Assembly (NCBI GenBank): GCA_002362735.1
Contig: DEUU01000259.1
Coordinates: 1-14,051, forward strand
Origin: Dehalococcoidia bacterium UBA3254
GTDB lineage: Bacteria > Chloroflexota > Dehalococcoidia > Dehalococcoidales > UBA3254
Length of the DNA: 14,051 nucleotides
Direction of reading: 5' to 3'
The position numbers and the translations under genes were made by a program. Position 1 is the stretch's first letter. Each line of letters opens with the position of its first letter. The notes beneath the pieces were generated by a model. That model was not told the DNA's origin. It saw only the letters and a list, made by a program, of their open reading frames with translations, and made no database searches. This document shows, piece after piece, positions 1-6,784 of the stretch.

Positions 1-397
1 CTTTATCATTGACAATATTAATCCAGATCGGTTTATCCGCTTTCCCCTGGATAACCATCCCGTCCCAGCCGGCCGCCTTGAACTGTCCTGATAGCCTGCC
101 CCCCACATTGCCTCGGGTAAACCAGTGAACAGGATAAGACTGTGGTCCCAGTCCATTCATTTCCATCCGGCTGGCCCCCGGTACCAGGGTCCCGGAAAGA
201 GGGGAAGACATCAGGGTAACGACATTGCGTGGATCATAGGCATCAAAGGGAAGCTTTGAGGCACATAACTCCCAGAAGATGGCCGTCCCAATGCCAATCC
301 CTCCACCATACTCTTCGTATTTAGAGGTTTTAAGGACGCTGTAGGTTTGGTTGGTAAGGTCTATATTTAAGATCTTCCCCATGTAGCCGCCGCTCAT
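1..397 (-). CDS. Aldehyde:ferredoxin oxidoreductase family protein, N-terminal part (cut by window edge)
   Basis: Only the first 132 codons lie in the window; the family is usually around 600-700 residues. The N-terminus reads MSGGYMGKILNIDLTNQTYS, followed by YGGGIGIGTAIFWEL, an SSPLSGTLVPGA stretch and GNVGGRLSGQFKAAGWDGM. This is the typical layout of the AFOR N-terminal domain, which binds the bis-pterin tungsten (or molybdenum) cofactor. Members oxidise aldehydes to acids, or reduce acids, with ferredoxin in the cytoplasm of anaerobes; some relatives act on aromatic CoA esters. The Fe-S cysteines and the rest of the active site lie outside the window, so the substrate cannot be told. I chose the ATG at 397 because an AAGGAAGG Shine-Dalgarno-like run lies 10 nt upstream and an in-frame TAG closes the frame just before it. 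An ATG at 382 is an alternative with no ribosome site. It is a separate unit from the kinase gene 379 bp upstream. Confidence 0.88.
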   Translation of the reverse strand, partial: MSGGYMGKILNIDLTNQTYSVLKTSKYEEYGGGIGIGTAIFWELCASKLPFDAYDPRNVVTLMSSPLSGTLVPGASRMEMNGLGPQSYPVHWFTRGNVGGRLSGQFKAAGWDGMVIQGKADKPIWINIVNDK

Positions 398-776
398 CTT
401 CTCAAAACCTTCCTTGTAGATCTATCTTCATATTGAATTGAGGTAGTCCAGACTGAAGATCGTTAAATTAATTAGTTAGAGTTCTCAGATTCGAGGTCGT
501 ATAAATATCGATCTTCATAACTGATGGACTGGAGTATGTTCTGATATCCTTAATAATTTCTCTAATTGTAACACACCCATTAAGGACTCCGTCCAATACT
601 TTCTGTGGAATCTTTTCAAATAGAGGCTAACTGAAATATTATCAAGCCGTTCCCCGGGTAATTATAAAACAGCTATTTCCTCAATAACCCATAGTCGGAG
701 CAGGTTGGGAAAGTCAAACCTCGGCAGGAAGACATAGCTGTCTCGAAGGCGATATGATTTCCCTTAAAATGAGGAA
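398..776. other. Intergenic region between AOR and the PAS kinase; no supported gene
   Basis: These 379 bases separate two minus-strand genes. The minus frame is open from 626 to 468 (52 codons before TAA), but it has no good start codon or ribosome site, and a run this long is expected by chance. No terminator with a T-tract was found behind the kinase; the only small hairpin there (AGACA-GCTA-TGTCT) lacks one. The motif ATCTTCA occurs three times in alternating orientation close to the AOR start (424-430 forward, 454-462 reverse, 509-517 forward). It could be an operator, but the evidence is thin. Confidence 0.5.
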
Positions 777-3509
777 TTAAAGTTTTGCTTTCAGGTTTAC
801 CGTGGTGCCTCTTCCAGATTCGGATTCAATCTTAAGGTCAGCATTAATTATATCAGCTCTTTCCCGCATGCTCATCAGCCCCAGGCTACCCTTTCCTCCG
901 CTCTTTTTGAGCGCTTCCCGGGTATTAAAACCCTGCCCGTTATCGTTGACCATCATGCGGACCTGCTTCTGGTTAAACCCGATGTCGATATTTACATGGC
1001 TGGCTTTTGAGTGTTTACGGGTATTGTTCAGGGCTTCCTGAGCGATGCGAAAAAATCCCAGCTTGACCGCTTCGGATAATTCCGGTTCTTTCCCTTCAAT
1101 ATGTACTTCTACGGTTAATTGACCCAGTTTATTAAAATCATCTGCTATCTGCTCTAAAGCCGCCACTAATCCCTGATGCTCCAGGACTACCGGTCTGAGC
1201 TCATGGCTGTACCGGCGGACATCATTGAAAGCTCGGTTAGCGTCTTTCTCTAAAAGTCGGAGCCTCTCTTTTAACCTGGGGTTCTGGATCTCGCCAGACT
1301 CAGCCAGAGCGCCGATCTGCATTTTGAGAATGGAAAGATATTGGGCGGTATCGTCGTGCAACTCATAGGCAACCCGTTTCCTTTCCTCTTCCTGGACCTC
1401 AGTGATCTTATGAGCATATTGTTTGAGTTGTCTGTTAGCTTGCGCTAGCTCCTTTTGCGCTTTTAAACGCGCCGCCTCCGCTTTCTTACGTGCAGTGATA
1501 TCAATATTCATTTCGAGAACCAGGGGAGAACCATCCTCATCATTAAAGGGAAAATCGTATACTTCTAATACCAGATTGCCATCCGCAGAAGTGTGCTCCC
1601 ATTGATGCTGTTGGCCAGTTGTTAATGGGGTAAAGGCTTCACAACCCTTACAGGGCTCCTGAATTCCGCTGACATATTCATAGCAAGGCCGACCCCGGGA
1701 TTCGCCAAACTGCTCCCGGAAAGCCCGGTTGGCAAAAACCACCTGATGCTCCGGGGTCATCAGGCAGACCATAATAGGTAAAGTTTCCAGCATATCAATA
1801 AGGCGCTGTCGCTCGCTTAATATTTCCAGGCCCCGCTGTTCCAGTTCCAGGTCTTTTCTTTTAAGCTCTTCTTCTGATTTCTTGCGCTCGGTAATATCGG
1901 TTATCAATCCTAAAGCGGCAGAGTTACCTTCCCAGTTCAGGGGAACTGCGTTAAGGCTAACCCATCTGAAGCTACCGCCTTTATGGATAATCTTGAATTC
2001 ATAAGAATTAGGAACTCTTTCCCCTTTGAGTCTTTTGAAATGTCTTTCTATCACCATTTCCCGGTCAGCGGGATGGATAAACTCTGGAAATTCTTTTGAA
2101 GCAAATTCCTCTCCAGAATATCCAAATATTTCCTGGGCTTTGGGATTATAATATTTAACCCTGTTGTCCTGAAAAACCATTACTGCTTCATTTGCGTTTT
2201 CTACCAGCAAGCGATAGTTCTCTTCGCTTTTAGCTAAATCGGATGTCCGCTCTTTTACTCTTATCTCAAGCTCATCTTTCGCTCTGGCCAGGGCATCCTC
2301 CGATTTTTTGCGCTCGGTAACATCGCGAAAGATGAGTACCACTCCGGTAATATTTCCATCCTGATCTCGTATCGGAGCACCGCTGTCATCAATAGGAAAT
2401 TCCGTGCCGTCCTTCCTGACCAGGACGGTATGATTGGCCAGACCGCAAATGACTCCCTGTCGCAACACTTTGTCAACCGGATTATCAGCTTTCTTCCGGC
2501 TTTGTTCGTTTACAATATTGAATATCTCGGTCACCGGTCTGGAGGCTATTTCCTCGAAGTGCCAGCCGGTCAATTCCTGGGCTACGTCGTTCATAAAGGT
2601 GACCCGGCCTTGTATATCGGTGGCAATAACCGCATCTCCGATGCTGGCCAGGGTCGTCTCCCAGCGTTGTTCGCTTTCTTCAAGTTTCTCTTCAGCTTTC
2701 TTGCGTTCAGTAATATCCGTTAGAGAAATGGAATAACCCAGGACTTCTGATTCCTGAAATAAGAGACTATAAGTAATGATGAAATTCTGCTTTTCTTGGC
2801 CGTTAACCATTGTTGCGATCTCACTACCCGAGGGAATTTCCTTACGCTTGATGGAGGTCAGACGTAGCGAACTTTCCGAAACAGTCCGGGCATTACTTTT
2901 GCTAACGCCAGGGGCAGGATAAAATTGATCAAAAACCCGGTCAAATTGCAAGCCTTCCAAATTTGTTCCGAACAGCTTGCAGGATTTTTCACTGGCTCGA
3001 AGAATGGTCCCTTCGGTATCACAAACTACAATGGCATCTGCAGCCTGGTCAAGGATAATCTGGGCAAACTTCCCCGAAGCCAGGACCTGTTCCATATCCT
3101 TGAGTTTCTCCGCTATTTTAGCCTTTTCTTGCCGGACTTCAGATTCAATCTGTTCCCTCTCTATGGCCGGACTCAACCGCTTCAGGTTATCCTTCATGAT
3201 ATAATCTTTAGCTCCACCCCGCATAGCGGGAACTGCGGTTTCTTCATCGATTTTCCCGGAGACGATCAGACAGGGAATATCCAGTCCCTCGTCATGGAGA
3301 ATCCTTAAAGTCTCCAGACCACTGAACTCGGGCATCACAAAATCAGAGATGATAACATCCCAGTTCTTCTTCAACGCAGCCAAAAAGCTTTCTTCAGTAT
3401 CCACCCTTTCATATACCGGATTGTAGCCGGCGGCCTTTAAGTTCTCAACCAGTAATATGGCATCATTTTCTGAGTCTTCAACAATTAATAATCGTATGTT
3501 TTTATTCAT
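777..3509 (-). CDS. REC-PAS(x4)-HisKA_3 sensor histidine kinase, cytoplasmic
   Basis: A 910-residue soluble kinase with no membrane segment. Domains in order: an N-terminal receiver (about 5-115; acidic E11/D12, phosphoacceptor D56 in SDFVMP, S84, K106); PAS-1 (about 147-268); PAS-2 (about 282-400); PAS-3 (about 430-542); PAS-4 (about 570-672), which holds three cysteines C609, C620 and C623. Then come a coiled coil and a HisKA_3 dimerisation domain with the NarL/DegS-type H-box ELHDD (H718), and a HATPase with N-box EALNNTRKH (826-833), DNGQGF (856-861) and a GKGSLGL lid. Such kinases usually phosphorylate LuxR-type regulators, but none is encoded nearby. The start at 3509 (MNKNIRLL) is preferred over an upstream ATG at 3545 because AGGG lies 8 nt before it and the receiver fold begins at once. 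It overlaps the response-regulator gene by 8 nt, so translation is probably coupled. The ligand sensed is unknown; the cysteine-bearing PAS may be redox-linked (inference). Confidence 0.93.
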   Translation of the reverse strand: MNKNIRLLIVEDSENDAILLVENLKAAGYNPVYERVDTEESFLAALKKNWDVIISDFVMPEFSGLETLRILHDEGLDIPCLIVSGKIDEETAVPAMRGGAKDYIMKDNLKRLSPAIEREQIESEVRQEKAKIAEKLKDMEQVLASGKFAQIILDQAADAIVVCDTEGTILRASEKSCKLFGTNLEGLQFDRVFDQFYPAPGVSKSNARTVSESSLRLTSIKRKEIPSGSEIATMVNGQEKQNFIITYSLLFQESEVLGYSISLTDITERKKAEEKLEESEQRWETTLASIGDAVIATDIQGRVTFMNDVAQELTGWHFEEIASRPVTEIFNIVNEQSRKKADNPVDKVLRQGVICGLANHTVLVRKDGTEFPIDDSGAPIRDQDGNITGVVLIFRDVTERKKSEDALARAKDELEIRVKERTSDLAKSEENYRLLVENANEAVMVFQDNRVKYYNPKAQEIFGYSGEEFASKEFPEFIHPADREMVIERHFKRLKGERVPNSYEFKIIHKGGSFRWVSLNAVPLNWEGNSAALGLITDITERKKSEEELKRKDLELEQRGLEILSERQRLIDMLETLPIMVCLMTPEHQVVFANRAFREQFGESRGRPCYEYVSGIQEPCKGCEAFTPLTTGQQHQWEHTSADGNLVLEVYDFPFNDEDGSPLVLEMNIDITARKKAEAARLKAQKELAQANRQLKQYAHKITEVQEEERKRVAYELHDDTAQYLSILKMQIGALAESGEIQNPRLKERLRLLEKDANRAFNDVRRYSHELRPVVLEHQGLVAALEQIADDFNKLGQLTVEVHIEGKEPELSEAVKLGFFRIAQEALNNTRKHSKASHVNIDIGFNQKQVRMMVNDNGQGFNTREALKKSGGKGSLGLMSMRERADIINADLKIESESGRGTTVNLKAKL

Positions 3510-3957
3510 CGGTTTTCCCTGAAGATAAAGATGATTCCTCTTCATCTAGCCAGTTTGATTTGATTTCACAGACCAGTTCCACAAATCGGTCAAAGCTCAC
3601 GGGCTTGCTATAAAATTTATTTGCACCCAGGGCATAGCTATCCTGCATCTCTTTTTCGCCGATGGAGGAACTCAAAATAACTATCGGAATGGAGCTGGTA
3701 ACCGCATTAGCCCGGATTTCCCGGAGAACTTCCAGGCCATTCAGCCGGGGTAATTTCAAATCTAGCAGAACCAGCGACGGATTGCCATGATGGTCATGTT
3801 TGGCAAACTCACCGCGGCAAAATAAAAAATCCAACGCGGCTTCCCCATCTACGACGACCTCTATTTCTTCAGCAAGCTGGCACTTCTTGAAAGCGATCCG
3901 GGTTAACGATATATCGTCCGGATTGTCCTCGACTAGCAAAATATACTTATTACTCAT
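3502..3957 (-). CDS. Single-domain response regulator, Rcp1-like (CheY fold)
   Basis: A 151-residue stand-alone receiver. It shows E10/D11 and D14/D15 in the acidic pocket, phosphoacceptor D66 in LVLLDLKLPRLNGL, the switch serine S96 in ILSSS, and K118 in YSKPV. The LVEDNPDD start, the long loop after the second helix and the extended C-terminus match the Rcp1 class. These regulators usually pair with phytochrome-like or PAS-HisKA kinases whose H-box reads SYSVSHDLRAPLR, exactly as found in the kinase encoded just upstream. There is no DNA-binding domain, so it must act by phosphotransfer or protein contact. The ATG at 3957 has no Shine-Dalgarno of its own; it overlaps the stop of a 14-codon leader ORF that does have one. 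Its TAA overlaps the start of the next kinase by 8 nt (ATGAATAA). Confidence 0.93.
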   Translation of the reverse strand: MSNKYILLVEDNPDDISLTRIAFKKCQLAEEIEVVVDGEAALDFLFCRGEFAKHDHHGNPSLVLLDLKLPRLNGLEVLREIRANAVTSSIPIVILSSSIGEKEMQDSYALGANKFYSKPVSFDRFVELVCEIKSNWLDEEESSLSSGKTDE

Positions 3958-3994
3958 AAAAGCAGCTGTTGGTTTCTGTTAACTGAAAACTCAT
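3950..3994 (-). CDS. Possible 14-codon leader ORF coupled to the response regulator
   Basis: Right after the TAA of the upstream kinase (4006-4004) lies AAAAGGAG, then TAA and an ATG at 3994. This opens a 14-residue frame (MSFQLTETNSCFYE) that stops at TAA 3952-3950. The stop overlaps the response-regulator start by 8 nt (ATGAGTAA). The regulator start itself has no recognisable ribosome site, so ribosomes may load at the leader and restart. The spacing of AGGAG to the leader ATG is short (3 nt), which weakens the case. The peptide resembles nothing I know. It may matter only as a translation-coupling device, or be chance. Confidence 0.35.
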   Translation of the reverse strand: MSFQLTETNSCFYE

Positions 3995-4003
3995 TTACTC
4001 CTT

Positions 4004-5989
4004 TTAATTCAAGGTAAAGAAAAAAGTGGCTCCATGACCTTTTTCTGACTCTGCCCATATTTTTCCGTTGTGCCGCCGGATGATGCGCTGCACAATGGCC
4101 AGACCAATTCCTGTGCCTTCATATTCTTGTTCCGAATGGAGCCGCTGGAAAGGCTGGAAGAGTTTATCCGCATATTTCATATTAAATCCGATCCCATTGT
4201 CCTTTATGTAATATACTTTTTCTCCATTTACCGGGGAAATGCCAAATTCTATCTGGGCCTGGGGACATTTTCTCGTGAATTTCCAGGCATTCTCCAGAAG
4301 GTTCCTTAAAGCAATAGATAAAAGCTGTCTGTCCCCCTTAGTAAGCACCTCCAGTGGAAGAATAAATTCAATTTGACGGTTGGGCTCACTGGCTTTTAAT
4401 TCAAGGAGACAAGATTGAACAATTTCAGTCAGATTTACCTTGTCCTGATACATGTCCGCCCGTGTAATACGGGACAATTTCAACATATCGTCGATCAGCT
4501 CAGACATGTACTGGCTGGCTTTACGGACCCGGTTCAGGTAATCTTTCCCGGTCTCATCCAGCTTGTCTCCATAATCCTTTATTACCAGCTCGCTGAAGCC
4601 ATCCAGAGTTCTTAAGGGAGCCCTCAAATCGTGAGAAACGGAGTAGCTGAAGGCTTCCAGTTCTTTGTTGGCTGCCTCCAGTTCCTTTGCATAACGCTGT
4701 AAGTCTTCTTCTGCCTTTTTGCGCTGGGTAATATCAGAGGAGATTCCCGCCACTGCATACACCCTCCCCTGGGCATCCCAAAGTGGGAATTTTGTCGTAA
4801 GCCAGGTGATATATCGGCTCTTGAGATGGCTATACTCATCGAATTCCATCGCCGTGCCCGCTTCCAGTACCTGTCGATCGTTTGCCTCATGCCAGTCGGC
4901 GTCCTTCTCAGGCATGAAATCATGACGTCTCTTTCCAATCATTTTTTCTGGCGTGGAGTTGAACAGCTCTGCGAGAGCTGTATTCGCCATGATAAAGCGC
5001 TCTTCCAGATCGAAGGCATAGACAATTGCGGGTGTGTTGTTGATGATGCTCTGGTTTTGCTTGAGAACTGTGGCCAATTTCTCTTCAGCTTTCTTGCGTT
5101 CGGAAATGTCGGTCAGGGAAATGGAATATCCCAAAGTAGAATTCCCCTCGATGATATGGCCACAGTTAAGTAATAAGTACTGGTTAGATAAGTCTTCGGC
5201 GCAGATTGAAACTTCAATTCCGGATAGAAATTCACCATTTCGAATGGCAGAAAATTTAACTGGATTTCTGCTATTCCCGGAATTTGTCACAATTGTCTGG
5301 CAGGGAAAAAGCCGATCAAAAACCCTGTCTATTGGAAGGCCTACCAGATTACCTCCTAATAATTTAAAGGCTTTCTCACTGGCTCTAATAATAGCCCCCG
5401 AAGTATCACACACCAGGATGGCATCGGCAGCTTGTTCCAGCAGAATATTGGCAAACCGCTCTGAAGCTATAACCTTCTCAGTACGAAGATGCTCTTTTAG
5501 ATCGGTCAGTACCAGGGCGTGGCTGATTATGCCATCTTCCTGGACAGTATTGAGAGTGGCGTAAGTCGGTATCAGGTTCTTATCTTTGGTCAGGACCCTC
5601 AACTCTCCCTGCCCGTTATACTTCATCAATCTGTGGAACTGTTCCTGGCTGGAAACATCGATATATTGAAAAATGGGTGCTGTAACCAGTTCTTCCAGGG
5701 AAGCGTTCACCATTCTGGCAAAACTCTCATTGCAGTAAAGAATAAAACCTTCAGAGGATAAATTGACTGCACCTTCATTCATTTGCTCAATCATGGTCCG
5801 GTAGGGGCGATCGGCGCTTTTCAGGGTATAGACCTCGCTTCTATTCTCGCCGGAGACCACCAGGGCATCGATTTCCCCATTTTGAATCGCGCTTAAGGCT
5901 TGCTCCGCTTCTTCCAGTTTCCGGCGGAGTTCTAATATTTCCTGACTCTTTTTGTCATTCTTTTTTTTCGAACCTGGTTTTTTCATCAT
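4004..5989 (-). CDS. PAS(x3)-HisKA sensor histidine kinase associated with the Kai locus
   Basis: A 661-residue soluble kinase. It starts with a basic stretch and a coiled coil ending in a QNGEIDALVV element, a module I associate with PAS kinases beside non-cyanobacterial kaiBC genes. PAS-1 lies at about 62-165, PAS-2 at about 179-298 and PAS-3 at about 312-425. The HisKA domain carries H453 in SYSVSHDLRAPLR, the phytochrome/Rcp1-type H-box. The HATPase has N567 in LLENAWKFT, DNGIGF (597-602) and GTGIGLAIV (625-633), so the kinase looks fully active. It lacks the KaiB-like sensor domain of cyanobacterial SasA, so it is not a SasA orthologue in the strict sense. The start is the first of two ATGs (5989), with AAAGG 8 nt upstream; the kaiB1 stop is only 11 bp away, so the two are co-transcribed. 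The likely partner is the single-domain regulator encoded next. PAS-2 is a close paralogue of PAS-1 in the second kinase of this operon. Confidence 0.93.
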   Translation of the reverse strand: MMKKPGSKKKNDKKSQEILELRRKLEEAEQALSAIQNGEIDALVVSGENRSEVYTLKSADRPYRTMIEQMNEGAVNLSSEGFILYCNESFARMVNASLEELVTAPIFQYIDVSSQEQFHRLMKYNGQGELRVLTKDKNLIPTYATLNTVQEDGIISHALVLTDLKEHLRTEKVIASERFANILLEQAADAILVCDTSGAIIRASEKAFKLLGGNLVGLPIDRVFDRLFPCQTIVTNSGNSRNPVKFSAIRNGEFLSGIEVSICAEDLSNQYLLLNCGHIIEGNSTLGYSISLTDISERKKAEEKLATVLKQNQSIINNTPAIVYAFDLEERFIMANTALAELFNSTPEKMIGKRRHDFMPEKDADWHEANDRQVLEAGTAMEFDEYSHLKSRYITWLTTKFPLWDAQGRVYAVAGISSDITQRKKAEEDLQRYAKELEAANKELEAFSYSVSHDLRAPLRTLDGFSELVIKDYGDKLDETGKDYLNRVRKASQYMSELIDDMLKLSRITRADMYQDKVNLTEIVQSCLLELKASEPNRQIEFILPLEVLTKGDRQLLSIALRNLLENAWKFTRKCPQAQIEFGISPVNGEKVYYIKDNGIGFNMKYADKLFQPFQRLHSEQEYEGTGIGLAIVQRIIRRHNGKIWAESEKGHGATFFFTLN

Positions 5990-6000
5990 TTCATTTGCCT

Positions 6001-6375
6001 TTACCTGGAGGAAATAGACACCAAATCCAGGGCTGACAATACTTTCTCTGTTCTTGATAGATCACCAACCATGCGTTGCATCGGTAGAGGGAATTGTTTG
6101 ACCAGAGTTGGAGCGGCAATGATCTGAGCATTTTTAGCCTGGCTGGGATGTTTGAAAATATCGACTATCTCCAGGTCGCAGCGGTCCGGCAGGTAGTCGG
6201 CACAAATTTTCCGGATGTTTTCTATGGCTATTTTAGATCGCAAAGTCATGCCGCAAATATATAGTTTTAAAATATATTTTTCCCCGGACCTTTCCGTGGA
6301 TTTAAAAGATGCTTCCAGAGCCTCGGAGATAGTTATTTCCTTTTGGGGAGATCGCTTATTTTCGGGCATAGGCAT
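6001..6375 (-). CDS. kaiB: KaiB-family protein, copy 1 (divergent arm)
   Basis: 124 residues with a 30-residue charged N-terminal extension followed by the KaiB thioredoxin-like fold (about 33-118). Family marks are YILKLYICG, LEIVDIFKHP, APTLVKQFPLP (88-98, around the expected cis-proline) and GDLSRTEKVL (104-113). KaiB proteins switch fold and bind the KaiC CI ring. This copy has cysteines at 41, 58 and 66; the last two recur at the same places in kaiB3 but not in kaiB2. It is the first gene of the minus-strand arm and probably shares a message with the following kinase. Two ATGs (6375, 6369) are possible: GAGGAG lies 4 nt before the first and 10 nt before the second, and I kept the longer form. 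The family call is firm; whether it binds this KaiC is inferred from context. Confidence 0.92.
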   Translation of the reverse strand: MPMPENKRSPQKEITISEALEASFKSTERSGEKYILKLYICGMTLRSKIAIENIRKICADYLPDRCDLEIVDIFKHPSQAKNAQIIAAPTLVKQFPLPMQRMVGDLSRTEKVLSALDLVSISSR

Positions 6376-6784
6376 TTAACTCCTCGTTGGAATTGAGGTT
6401 TGCCCTCTCCAACTAGATCAGGCTCTCCCAAAATATAATACGACATACAGTCTATATCCGGATTCCACTCTTTCAACGAATATTTTTTGCCTGCTTCTGG
6501 AACACCACCTCAAAACAAGCTAAGATTGCAGCAGCTAAACATTATGTTGATTTACCTCTGTTTATTGTACCAATTAGAATTAAAATGTTCAAAAATTAAA
6601 GCTATTATAAACATCGTTATTATACGCTTTAGAAATTCAAATTGGCAGGCTAATCAGCCGAAATGCTTACTGATACTAGGCATTTCCAGCAACTAATAGA
6701 AATACCGCCCGATTTGGTTGTATAGTAGAGTCAATATGCTTTGAAAGACCTTCCTGATCCTCGGAGACAAAAGGAGAAAAACTA
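6376..6784. other. Divergent kaiB1 / kaiC intergenic control region
   Basis: This 409-bp AT-rich gap between head-to-head genes should hold promoters for both arms. A fair minus-strand promoter is visible at 6564-6592 (listed separately), and an isolated minus-strand TATAAT lies at 6619-6624 with no good -35 box. On the plus strand I found no convincing pair: TTGGTT at 6715 and TATGCT at 6736 are only 15 nt apart, and TTGGCA at 6643 has no matching -10. The kaiC ribosome site AAGGAG (6771-6776) is clear. A 69-codon plus-strand frame (6487-6696) is low-complexity and unsupported. No long inverted repeat was found. Confidence 0.6.
6564..6592 (-). promoter_or_regulatory. Candidate sigma-70-type promoter for the kaiB1-kinase operon
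   Basis: Read on the minus strand, TTGAAC (6592-6587) is followed after 17 nt by TACAAT (6569-6564). Each box is within two mismatches of consensus, and the AT-rich surroundings fit a promoter. Transcription would begin near 6557 and leave a leader of about 180 nt before kaiB1. AT-rich sequence produces such matches easily, so this is a candidate only. Confidence 0.35.

Noticed and set aside
468..626. Minus-strand open frame of about 52 codons between the kinase and AOR genes
   Set aside because: No good start codon or ribosome site, no recognisable family, and a run of this length is expected by chance.
3502..3545. Upstream ATG at 3545 as start of the large kinase
   Set aside because: No ribosome site there; the ATG at 3509 has AGGG at good spacing and begins the receiver fold directly.
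4004..5989. Kinase as a SasA orthologue
   Set aside because: SasA has an N-terminal KaiB-like domain; this protein starts with a coiled coil and PAS domains and shows no KaiB fold motif.
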